From assembly GCF_010095445.2 (NCBI RefSeq), contig NZ_WFGV02000010.1, forward strand, positions 1-64,000: a stretch of DNA of 64,000 bases, given 5' to 3'. The first letter of the stretch is position 1, and every line of letters begins with the position of its first letter. Positions 56,991-64,000 of the stretch are shown piece by piece. Origin of the DNA: Pseudomonas sp. TNT3 (GTDB lineage: Bacteria; Pseudomonadota; Gammaproteobacteria; Pseudomonadales; Pseudomonadaceae). Under the pieces are notes generated by a model. The model did no database searches and was not told the DNA's origin. It saw nothing but the letters and a program-made list of their open reading frames with translations. The translations under genes were made by a program, and so were the position numbers.

Positions 56991-58529
56991 TTATTGGCCG
57001 CGGTGGCTAAAGCTGTGCAGGGCCTTCTCGATGCACTGGGCGGTTTTGCCGAAGGCTTGCACGGTGATTTCCGAGAACGGCCCGCCACCCTGGTCGGCCA
57101 CGACCAGCATGATCACCCGCCCATTGTTGACCAATGACCTTAGCAGCAGATGCTCGCCACCAAAAAGTGAGCGCAGGCTCGCCGGTAACAGCGCCGAAAA
57201 CTGCGCGCTGTTTTCCGGCGTCAGGCGGACCTGAGCCTGTTGCGCGAGCAGTCGTTGCAGCACGGTGCTCTGACTCACCTGCAGATTCAGGCTGGATGCG
57301 TCCTTGGGCAAACCGGCGCACTGGTGCACGCGAAGATTGGCGTGAGTGCGATCGGCCATCAGGATCATCACCCGTCGCATGCCGCAGGCGAGCAACGCGT
57401 CCCGGGCAGACGTGGTCAGGTGCATCGCATTGGCGAAGCGACTCGGTTCCGCCAGCAGCTCGGCACATTGTTTACGCCATTTGGCTAAATCTTGCGCAGT
57501 GGGCGCCGGGGCCGCAAGCGAACCTGCCGCCGCCCGGTTCATGCCCCACGGCCAGATCAGCGAGACGGCGGGGTGCCAAAGGTCGGGCATCGCGTGGTAA
57601 CGGGCGCTATTGGCAGCCTGTTGGTGCAACTGCTGCTGCACGTGGTCCATCGGTACCTGGAGGTAAAGGCTGGTCAGGTACTGCCAGCGTTCACTGTGCG
57701 GACTGTCCCAGGCGTGTTGCGCCGACAGCGCCAGACCATTGGCCAGCAATACTGTATTGGCCGGCTGATTGAGCCAGCGGCGCAGGGTCGGGTCGTCATC
57801 GAGGCGATTTTGCTGGCGCAATGGGTGATCGCTGTCACGGGCGATGCGCAGGACCTGGACCAATTCGCGCTGCTCGCTCATCAACAGTCGATAACCCTGC
57901 TGCACCCAGATCGGCAGGCGCCAGATATCGGCCAGGGCCTGGCAGATGTCCAGCAGGCGTACACCGAACAACTGCTTTTCAACCTTGCGCGCGGATTCGC
58001 CTCTGTGGATCACCCGCAGTTCCCATTCCTGGAGCAGTTGCGGATGAGTCAACGCCATCGGCCAAAGTGGCGAGAGGAACAACAGGCTGCCCCAGTGGAT
58101 GTCCTGCCACAGTCGCGCCAGGCGATGGGCAAAAAAACCGTTGGCCTGTTGTGTGGCGTGCTGGCTGATCATTTGCAGCTGGCGCAAGGCGACGGGAATT
58201 TCCGACAACGGGAGCGCGGGCAGGCGAGCGAGCAGTTCTTCGGTACGCTTCAAACCGAGGCGATTGATCGCCACCTCAAGGTTCTCCGCCGGTTCACTCA
58301 AACCGCCGTGCAGTTGCCGGTTGGCTTCGCGAATCACACTCAAGGCCAGGGCCGGACTGCCCTGCATCAATTCGGCAATGTCGCGCAACGAACTGCGGTT
58401 GTTGCGAATCGCGCTGCAAACGCGGTCATGACTGGCTTGCGGAACCGGCAGGCGAACGCCGTCGAGAAGCTTGATCCAGCCTTCGAGCGTGGAGGGTGTT
58501 GGTGTTGGAACGTTCGTTTCGTTAGCCAT
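56991..58529 (-). CDS. HDOD domain signalling protein
   Basis: The 512-residue protein starts MANETNVPTPTPSTLEGWIK. Its N-terminal HDOD-type helical domain (RSSLRDIAELMQGSPALALSV and EVAINRLGLKRTEELL-like) is followed by a second half with GAF-like features (RVMILMADRTHANLRVHQC). HDOD proteins generally link to signalling and motility. It lies 42 bases upstream of rhdA and is divergent from motA. The partner protein is unknown. Confidence 0.75.
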   Translation of the reverse strand: MANETNVPTPTPSTLEGWIKLLDGVRLPVPQASHDRVCSAIRNNRSSLRDIAELMQGSPALALSVIREANRQLHGGLSEPAENLEVAINRLGLKRTEELLARLPALPLSEIPVALRQLQMISQHATQQANGFFAHRLARLWQDIHWGSLLFLSPLWPMALTHPQLLQEWELRVIHRGESARKVEKQLFGVRLLDICQALADIWRLPIWVQQGYRLLMSEQRELVQVLRIARDSDHPLRQQNRLDDDPTLRRWLNQPANTVLLANGLALSAQHAWDSPHSERWQYLTSLYLQVPMDHVQQQLHQQAANSARYHAMPDLWHPAVSLIWPWGMNRAAAGSLAAPAPTAQDLAKWRKQCAELLAEPSRFANAMHLTTSARDALLACGMRRVMILMADRTHANLRVHQCAGLPKDASSLNLQVSQSTVLQRLLAQQAQVRLTPENSAQFSALLPASLRSLFGGEHLLLRSLVNNGRVIMLVVADQGGGPFSEITVQAFGKTAQCIEKALHSFSHRGQ

Positions 58530-58600
58530 GGTTGGACGCAATCATCGTCTGCATTACCTACGCCCTGAATGGGTCAAAGTGGCTTTTCGCCTGAACGGCC

Positions 58601-58627
58601 TATAGTCTGGCGCAGTTTTGCCGATAA
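58601..58627 (+). promoter_or_regulatory. Sigma-28 (FliA) promoter of motAB
   Basis: TATAGTCT, 11 bases, then GCCGATAA. The -10 is a perfect match and the -35 matches six of eight bases of the FliA consensus TAAAGTTT-N11-GCCGATAA. It lies 68 bases before the motA start. This fits late flagellar-class expression. Confidence 0.8.
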
Positions 58628-58695
58628 GTAGAAGAAGAGATTTTTTAACTTCCGAATATGACCTTGAACCCGACTCAGTAAGTGCTCTCCTACCT

Positions 58696-59547
58696 ATGGC
58701 TAAAATAATCGGCATCATCGTCGTATTCGCGAGCGTGCTCGGCGGATACGTACTTTCCCACGGCAAAATTGCCGCCCTGATCCAGCCTTTCGAGGTATTG
58801 ATCATTGGCGGTGCGGCCCTCGGCGCATTCCTGCAGGCCAACCCCGGCTATATGACCATGCACGTGCTCAAGAAATCCTTGAGCATGTTCGGGTCGCGCT
58901 TCACTCACGCCTTCTATCTCGAAGTGCTGGGCCTGATCTACGAGATCCTCAACAAGAGCCGCCGCGAAGGCATGATGGCGATTGAAGGTGACATCGAAGA
59001 TGCCGCCGCGAGCCCGATTTTTGCCAAGTACCCGACGGTGCTCAAAGACGAGCGCATGACCGCTTTCATCTGCGACTACCTGCGCATCATGTCCTCCGGC
59101 AACATGGCACCCCACGAGCTGGAGGGTCTGTTCGATATGGAGCTCTACAGCCTCAAGGAAGACCTTGAGCATCCCTCCCATGCGGTCAACGGGATTGCCG
59201 ACGCCATGCCCGGTTTCGGTATCGTCGCAGCGGTATTGGGGATCGTGGTGACGATGGCGTCCCTGGGCGAGGGAGACCAGAAAGCCATCGGCATGCACGT
59301 GGGCGCAGCATTGGTCGGTACCTTCTTCGGTATTCTCGCGGCGTACGGTTTCTTTGGTCCGCTGGCGCATTCCCTGGCTCACGATGCCAAGGAAGAGCTG
59401 AACGTCTACGAAGCCATCAAGGCCTCGCTAGTTGCATCCGCATCGGGCATGCCGCCGTCGCTGGCGGTGGAGTTCGGTCGCAAGGTTCTGTACCCGGCGC
59501 ACCGTCCAAGTTTCTCCGAGTTGGAACAAGCGGTTCGCGGTCGCTAA
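58696..59547 (+). CDS. motA: Flagellar motor stator protein MotA
   Basis: The 283-residue stator subunit has four membrane helices (GIIVVFASVLGGYVL, LIIGGAALGAFLQA, and two later near 170-225). The cytoplasmic loop NKSRREGMMAIEGDIED contacts FliG, and PGFGIVAAVLGIVVTM carries a conserved proline. With MotB it forms the proton channel. The ATG at 58696 (MAKIIGIIVVF) is chosen over the upstream frame. It lies four bases before motB. Confidence 0.96.
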   Translation: MAKIIGIIVVFASVLGGYVLSHGKIAALIQPFEVLIIGGAALGAFLQANPGYMTMHVLKKSLSMFGSRFTHAFYLEVLGLIYEILNKSRREGMMAIEGDIEDAAASPIFAKYPTVLKDERMTAFICDYLRIMSSGNMAPHELEGLFDMELYSLKEDLEHPSHAVNGIADAMPGFGIVAAVLGIVVTMASLGEGDQKAIGMHVGAALVGTFFGILAAYGFFGPLAHSLAHDAKEELNVYEAIKASLVASASGMPPSLAVEFGRKVLYPAHRPSFSELEQAVRGR

Positions 59548-59550
59548 ATC

Positions 59551-60579
59551 ATGGAAAATAACCAGCCGATCATCATAAAGCGCGTCAAGCGCATCGCTGC
59601 CGGGCATCATGGGGGCGCCTGGAAAATCGCTTTCGCCGACTTCGCGACGGCGATGATGGCGTTCTTCCTGGTGTTGTGGCTGCTGTCCACTGCGACGCCT
59701 GAACAGAAGATTGCCATTGCGGGCTACTTCAAGGACCCGATCGGTTTTTCCGAGAGCGGCACGCCCTACATTATTGATCTGGGTGGCACGCCTACCCTGG
59801 CGCCGGAAAACACCCTCAACCCTGAAGTGAAATCCCAGCCGCAGCCGGACAAGGTCACCATCGATACCGAACAAGTCGAAGGCATGGCCGAGCAGGTCGA
59901 GAAAGAACGCCTGGAACTGTTGCTGCAGGAACTGCAGAACAAGGTCGACGAAAACCCGCAGTTGCAGAAATTCAAGGATCAGATCCTGTTCGAGATCACG
60001 CCGAACGGCTTGCGCATCCAGATCATGGACGCGGAAAACCGGCCGATGTTCGACTCTGGCAGCGCCCGTCTGAAGCCGTACTTTGAAGACATCCTGCTGG
60101 CCATGGCCGATACCATCAAAGCGGTACCCAACAAGATCAGCATCAGCGGTCACACCGACGCCACGCCGTACACCGGCACAGGCGAGTTCGGTAACTGGGA
60201 ACTGTCGACCAATCGTGCCAACGCCGCTCGCCGTGCGCTGGTCGCCGGGAGTTATCCGGAGTCTCAGGTGGCGCGCGTTGTCGGGTATGCCTCTTCGGCG
60301 CTGTTCGATCGGGAAAAACCGTTCAATCCGGTCAATCGTCGAATCGACATTGTCGTGCTGACGAAAAAGGCTCAGGCAGCGATTGAAGGCGCACAGGGGG
60401 CCGATCCTTCCGGTCAGCTGCCCCAAGGCCAGGGCGCTCCGGATGAAGTGCCGGCCGAACCGGTCGATCCGAATGCCCTGCCGGCTGACAAGCAGCCAGT
60501 GCCGGCGCATGAAATTCGAGAACGGTTGAATCTGTTCGAGGACGCCGCACCGAAACCCGGCGAGGCGCCGAAGCAGTAA
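59551..60579 (+). CDS. motB: Flagellar motor stator protein MotB
   Basis: A 342-residue protein whose single helix IAFADFATAMMAFFLVLWLL carries the proton-binding Asp30. A linker follows, then an OmpA-like peptidoglycan-binding domain with SISGHTDATPYTG and VGYASSALFDREKPFNPVN. The C-terminal tail is Pro/Ala-rich. It anchors the stator to the cell wall. It is followed by a strong terminator and then the TIR-caspase cassette. Confidence 0.96.
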   Translation: MENNQPIIIKRVKRIAAGHHGGAWKIAFADFATAMMAFFLVLWLLSTATPEQKIAIAGYFKDPIGFSESGTPYIIDLGGTPTLAPENTLNPEVKSQPQPDKVTIDTEQVEGMAEQVEKERLELLLQELQNKVDENPQLQKFKDQILFEITPNGLRIQIMDAENRPMFDSGSARLKPYFEDILLAMADTIKAVPNKISISGHTDATPYTGTGEFGNWELSTNRANAARRALVAGSYPESQVARVVGYASSALFDREKPFNPVNRRIDIVVLTKKAQAAIEGAQGADPSGQLPQGQGAPDEVPAEPVDPNALPADKQPVPAHEIRERLNLFEDAAPKPGEAPKQ

Positions 60580-60584
60580 TCTAC

Positions 60585-60616
60585 AAAAAAAGCCGACAGT
60601 GAATGTCGGCTTTTTT
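60585..60616. terminator. Bidirectional intrinsic terminator after motB
   Basis: GCCGACA and TGTCGGC pair around GTGAA, with A7 before and T6 after. It serves motB on the plus strand and the TIR-caspase operon on the minus strand, whose last gene ends 19 bases away. Confidence 0.92.
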
Positions 60617-60635
60617 GTGGGCGCTGGCGCTTGTC

Positions 60636-61127
60636 TCAGACGCCGCGGCGGATTCGGTTTTTGAGATCAGTGTGGAAGCGGTCAGCATTGGTCTTGTTGT
60701 AGCTGCGCGTGGACTCGCTGCCCGTGATCGATTCCAGGGATGCGGAGCGCTTGAGGTTCACTTCGATTTTGTAGGCCTCGATGAAAAAATCGAGGTCCTT
60801 TGCACTGCTCAGTTTCGGCCACTTATCCAGGTACAGCGGCAACTCCGTCGGCCCGGTCCTGAAGGAGCAGATGCGGCGATTACTGATCGTCGCTTCGCCA
60901 ATTTCGAACGGCACCCACCACGACAGTGCGGTTCTCTCCGAGACGACTGCCAGCAAGTGTGTGCATTCGCTGATGTTGCGAGTGATGACCTCGGTGATGT
61001 CATCGGTGGTCTGGGATTCCGGATCCAGCACGTCCAGGTAGGTTTTTATATTGGCTTGCATCAGACGACTGTTGATCTGCATCGCATGGGCGCGATCCAT
61101 GTGGCGGTAGCTGATAAACACTGGCAT
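60636..61127 (-). CDS. TIR-domain protein 2 of the TIR-caspase cassette
   Basis: The 163-residue protein opens MPVFISYRHMDRAHAMQINS, the TIR box 1. THLLAVVSERTALSWWVPFE contains the putative catalytic Glu75, as expected for an NAD+-cleaving TIR. The C-terminal 60 residues (LPLYLDKWPKLSSAKDLDFF) are a family-specific tail. It starts on the last base of the caspase stop (TGATG) and is the last gene of the operon. It is clearly a different TIR subtype from the first gene. Whether it senses a different phage cue or works with the first TIR is inference. Confidence 0.85.
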   Translation of the reverse strand: MPVFISYRHMDRAHAMQINSRLMQANIKTYLDVLDPESQTTDDITEVITRNISECTHLLAVVSERTALSWWVPFEIGEATISNRRICSFRTGPTELPLYLDKWPKLSSAKDLDFFIEAYKIEVNLKRSASLESITGSESTRSYNKTNADRFHTDLKNRIRRGV

Positions 61128-62086
61128 CAGAAATGTCCCTTGATCGCGAGTTCACGGTAATAGGCGCCAAGCGCGGTGAGGCGGCAGCCAGTGGAGTTGA
61201 GCGCGGCGTAGTACATGTGTTCGGCGTCCACCGGTTCAATCAGGCTGTGGCGGTTGCACTTTTGCAACTGGGCGAAGACTTCGCCGTGAGCCGGTTCAAA
61301 CCGGGCTTCGGTGGGTTCGTAGCTCGGGTCCAGCGCGAATATCGACTCGGCTTCGGCGAACCAGTCAGGCAGCTTGCGTAATATTTCTTTGGGGATTAAC
61401 GGTGAGACTTCCCGCAACGAAATGAACTGCGAGACGTTGGTCTTGAACACCGGGCGCTGTTCCCAGGCGTCGAGCGCATTGTCGACAAACGAATAGAGGC
61501 TGCCGGGAGTGATTTTCCCAAGGATGTTCGCAGCACCACCGTGCAATGCCTGAAGCAGCAGTCCGGTGAAGACGCCATGGTTGGCGCCTTCCATGGCCGG
61601 TTCTTCTTTCTTGCAGGCCGTAAGAATGGTCATGCCTTCGCCAACCATGCTGCTTTCGCTACGCAAAGCGCGCACTTCGCCTGCCGAGCCGCCCTGGCAG
61701 CAGTCGAGAATGATGATCTTGTTCTTGATTTTTACGGCTTTGGACGCCCAATTAAGGATGTCGCTGATTCGGATCCCGTCCTTGCTGGACTTGTAATCCT
61801 GAGGCAACAGCATCCCTTCATCCGTATCCCCGTCGAAAGCGCCGTGGCCTGCGAAGTACAACAGGGCGACATTGCAGTCGCCTGAAAACAGTTCACGAAT
61901 CTGATCTTCGATTTTTTCGCGGCTCAAATAATCTTCGGCGGAGGTCAGCACGATGTTCTTGAAATTCGGGTCGCCATTGGCATCAGTCTTGAGCACCGAA
62001 GCCATGGCCATCGCATCGTTGTTGCAGCCGTTCAGCTGGGAGAGATGGCGGTAGTTATTGATTCCGATAAACAGTCCTCTGCGCAT
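61127..62086 (-). CDS. Caspase-like protease (peptidase C14 type), defence effector
   Basis: The 319-residue protein begins MRRGLFIGINNYRHLSQLNG, a caspase-fold start. The catalytic dyad is visible as His81 in YFAGHGAFDGD and Cys130 in IIILDCCQGGSAG. After the fold (to about residue 225) comes a separate C-terminal domain (235-319) with DWFAEAESIFAL, PVDAEHMYYAALN and CRLTALGAYYREL, a candidate ligand-binding region. In published type IV Thoeris such a protease is switched on by the TIR product N7-cADPR and degrades cell proteins. Three bases separate it from the first TIR gene. Confidence 0.88.
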   Translation of the reverse strand: MRRGLFIGINNYRHLSQLNGCNNDAMAMASVLKTDANGDPNFKNIVLTSAEDYLSREKIEDQIRELFSGDCNVALLYFAGHGAFDGDTDEGMLLPQDYKSSKDGIRISDILNWASKAVKIKNKIIILDCCQGGSAGEVRALRSESSMVGEGMTILTACKKEEPAMEGANHGVFTGLLLQALHGGAANILGKITPGSLYSFVDNALDAWEQRPVFKTNVSQFISLREVSPLIPKEILRKLPDWFAEAESIFALDPSYEPTEARFEPAHGEVFAQLQKCNRHSLIEPVDAEHMYYAALNSTGCRLTALGAYYRELAIKGHF

Positions 62087-62089
62087 GGT

Positions 62090-62497
62090 TCAGTCCGCCG
62101 CGTGAGTGCGAATGGCACTGATGATGCTGAGGGTGTTCCAGGCGCATTCCGCATGCGCGGCCCGGCGCACCACGGTGGAAATCCGCTCGGCCCCGAACGG
62201 TTTGATCGCGATGATGACCTTGCCCATGCGCTTGGCGATCGCGATCTCCTTGTTGATCCACTTGCTGTAGGTGGAATACATCCCGGCCATGATCAGCACG
62301 GCGGAACAGGGACGAATCTTGTTTTCGATGGCGATTTCAAGTTGCTGGTCGGTCAGGGCGCCGACAATCGGATTGTGCGGTGGTACTGAAAAGTTCTTGA
62401 AGGTGAATGTCGGGTGCGTAGAGAGCATTTCGACCAGCCTGTCGTGTTTGTCGGCGTAGTTCCACGAATGGCTGATGAACAGGTGGTAGGTTTGCAT
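62090..62497 (-). CDS. ThsB-like TIR protein (MTH538-type) of the TIR-caspase cassette
   Basis: A 135-residue protein with the ThsB/MTH538 pattern: YHLFISHSWNYADKHD at the N-terminus, NFSVPPHNPIVGAL, VLIMAGMYSTYSKWINKE with putative catalytic Glu84, and GKVIIAIKPFG. Such TIRs turn NAD+ into cyclic ADP-ribose-type signals in Thoeris defence. It is the first gene of the three-gene operon, with GAGGGAT upstream of its ATG. The 212-base gap to rsgA holds no confident promoter by eye. Confidence 0.88.
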   Translation of the reverse strand: MQTYHLFISHSWNYADKHDRLVEMLSTHPTFTFKNFSVPPHNPIVGALTDQQLEIAIENKIRPCSAVLIMAGMYSTYSKWINKEIAIAKRMGKVIIAIKPFGAERISTVVRRAAHAECAWNTLSIISAIRTHAAD

Positions 62498-62663
62498 GGG
62501 GGTATCCCTCGATATCGCTGGTGCGAAGAGGGCTTGAATGTAGGTAACAGGCGGGCGCTAACAAGTGCCGAAAGGTAAAAGAGAAAAGTCCTACAAGTAG
62601 GCGTGCAGAAGCCCTTCAGAAATGTCTGACGTTTAAAAATGTGGATTTTGTTTAGGCAGACAA

Positions 62664-62706
62664 CAGCAGCCCGCGACTCCTCGGGGTCGAGGAGGGCGGG
62701 CGCAGC
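62664..62706 (-). terminator. Stem-loop after rsgA
   Basis: GCCCGC-G-ACTCCTC pairs with GAGGAG-GGCGGGC (near perfect), with outer CAGC/GCTG pairs. It begins 4 bases beyond the rsgA stop on the minus strand. The T-run is weak (TGTTGT), so read-through into the TIR gene is possible. Confidence 0.55.
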
Positions 62707-62709
62707 TGT

Positions 62710-63741
62710 TTAGTAGGTGCTTTCCGGCAAACTGGCGATGATCGAGCGGTAGCTGTTCATCCGTTGCTGTTGCACGCGACCTTCTTCCAGCGCCTTGAGC
62801 AGCGCGCAGCCGGGTTCACGGTCATGCTTGCAGTCGCGGAAGCGACAGGTGCCGATCAAGTCATTGAACTCGATGAAGCCCGCTTCGACGTCGGCACGGC
62901 TGACATGGCCAAGACCGAATTCGCGGATACCCGGGGAGTCGATCAACTCACCGCCACCGGGGAAGTGGAACAAGCGCGCGGTGGTGGTGGTGTGGGTGCC
63001 CTGGCCAGACAGCTCGGAGAGCGGGCCGACGCGGGTTTCGACTTCTGGCAACAAGCTGTTGACCAGCGAGGACTTGCCGACGCCGGATTGGCCGACGAAC
63101 ACGCTGATGCGCCCGTCCAGCTGCTCTTGCAACTGTTCCATGCCATTGCCGTGGTGCGCCGATACTTCCAGCACCGGGTAGCCCAGCGTGCGGTAGACCG
63201 CCAGCAAAGCGTTGAGCGCCGGGGCGTTCTGCTCGTCGATCAGGTCGAATTTGTTGAGCAGCAGCAGCGGCCGGATACCGGCGTGCTCGGCGGCAACCAG
63301 GTAGCGGTCAATCAGGTTGGCGTGAGGCTCAGGCAGCGGTGCGAAGACAATGACGATCATGTCGACGTTGGCGGCTACAGGCTTGAGCTGGCCACGGCTG
63401 TCCGGACGGCAGAGTTCGGTTTTACGTGGCAGTTGCGCCACGATCACACCGATGCCCTGGTTGCCGGCGCGCCAGACGACCTGATCGCCGGTCACCAGCG
63501 CAGGCAGGTTGGCGCGCAAATGGCAGCGGAACACCTGGCCGGCCAAATCGCCATCAAGGGCTTCGACTTCGACCTGCACACCAAAGTGAGCAATCACCAG
63601 GCCGGTTTGTTCCGGGCCCAGGTCGCCACCTTCGAGGGCCTCGACAGCCGAGGACTCGCGTTTGGCGGCGCGGGCAGCGCGTTCGCCCTGAATCTTTTCG
63701 ATGCGCCAGTTTTGACGACGATTGAGTTGGCGTTTGGCCAT
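62710..63741 (-). CDS. rsgA: Small ribosomal subunit biogenesis GTPase
   Basis: RsgA is a late 30S assembly GTPase. The 343-residue protein shows the circularly permuted order: G4 NKFD (163-166) comes before G1 GQSGVGKSS (217-225) and G3 DSPG (268-271). A C-terminal zinc site [14 protein letters not shown] follows. The N-terminal OB domain has [13 protein letters not shown]. It is divergent from orn, as in many gamma-proteobacteria. Confidence 0.97.
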   Translation of the reverse strand: MAKRQLNRRQNWRIEKIQGERAARAAKRESSAVEALEGGDLGPEQTGLVIAHFGVQVEVEALDGDLAGQVFRCHLRANLPALVTGDQVVWRAGNQGIGVIVAQLPRKTELCRPDSRGQLKPVAANVDMIVIVFAPLPEPHANLIDRYLVAAEHAGIRPLLLLNKFDLIDEQNAPALNALLAVYRTLGYPVLEVSAHHGNGMEQLQEQLDGRISVFVGQSGVGKSSLVNSLLPEVETRVGPLSELSGQGTHTTTTARLFHFPGGGELIDSPGIREFGLGHVSRADVEAGFIEFNDLIGTCRFRDCKHDREPGCALLKALEEGRVQQQRMNSYRSIIASLPESTY

Positions 63742-63848
63742 GGGTGTTCCGTATCAAGAATGCAGCGATTAGGTAAAACGGCCGCGAGTTTAGCACGCCC
63801 GGCCGCCTCCCTAGGCTAAACTGCGCAGCATTGCCTAGGAGCCGACAC

Positions 63849-64000
63849 ATGCAAAACCCGCAGAATCTGATCTGGATCGACCTGGAAATGACCGGTCTGA
63901 ACCCTGATACCGATGTCATCATCGAAATGGCCACCATCGTCACCGACAGTGATCTGAACACCCTGGCCGAAGGGCCGGTGATCGCGATTCATCACAGCGA
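63849..64000 (+). CDS. orn: Oligoribonuclease (5' part, continues beyond window)
   Basis: Only the first 50 codons are visible. They begin [20 protein letters not shown], with the DEDD exonuclease motif I (Asp and Glu in DLEMTGL), then [12 protein letters not shown]. Orn degrades 2-5-mer RNAs and pGpG. The 107-base divergent gap to rsgA has no other gene. GGAGCC lies about 8 bases before the ATG. Confidence 0.96.
   Translation, partial: MQNPQNLIWIDLEMTGLNPDTDVIIEMATIVTDSDLNTLAEGPVIAIHHS

Noticed and set aside
60603..61160. 185-codon plus-strand frame over the second TIR gene
   Set aside because: The minus-strand frame has TIR motifs and correct coupling to the caspase gene; the plus frame starts inside a terminator.

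Overview
The window is a chromosomal segment of a Pseudomonas, most likely of the P. fluorescens group. The gene order follows the P. aeruginosa PAO1 block running from aceF (about PA5016) down to orn (about PA4951). Coding is dense on both strands, GC is high, and the gaps carry the short REP-type palindromes usual in fluorescent pseudomonads. No rRNA, tRNA, CRISPR array, transposase or prophage gene was seen.

Region 1 (1-7376) is central metabolism. aceF (running off the left edge) and aceE encode the pyruvate dehydrogenase E2 and E1 subunits. Divergent from them is glnE, the glutamine synthetase adenylyltransferase. A paired operator-like sequence sits in the shared promoter region.

Region 2 (7377-28424) is the LPS core assembly cluster. 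It holds the heptosyltransferases WaaF and WaaC, the glucosyltransferase WaaG, and a run of LPS-type kinases (WaaP, WapP, WapQ, a two-domain kinase and a fifth on the opposite strand). It also holds a carbamoyltransferase, five further glycosyltransferase or surface-modification genes, a PIG-L deacetylase, the O-antigen ligase WaaL, the lipid A flippase MsbA and the heptose-activating enzyme HldE. Most reading frames overlap by 1-17 bases, which suggests translational coupling.

Region 3 (28425-42836) is mixed housekeeping: a redox operon (FAD oxidoreductase, aldo/keto reductase, Nudix-like protein), an SMR pump divergent from a LysR regulator, Kdo transferase WaaA, TolC, a TPP riboswitch with thiC, the transporter CytX, an ADP-ribose pyrophosphatase and CpdA.

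Region 4 (42837-60616) holds parE and parC (topoisomerase IV) around two small envelope genes, then serB, psd, rhdA, an HDOD protein, a PilZ-like protein and the flagellar stator genes motAB with a good sigma-28 promoter.

Region 5 (60617-64000) contains the most striking feature. Three tightly coupled genes lie between motB and rsgA, which are neighbours in PAO1. They encode a ThsB-like TIR protein, a caspase-like protease and a second, different TIR protein. The composition matches the recently reported TIR-caspase antiphage systems (type IV Thoeris), here with two TIR proteins for one protease. The window ends with rsgA and the start of orn.

The first 123 bases look anomalous: the aceF frame stays open but stops resembling AceF immediately after the third lipoyl domain.
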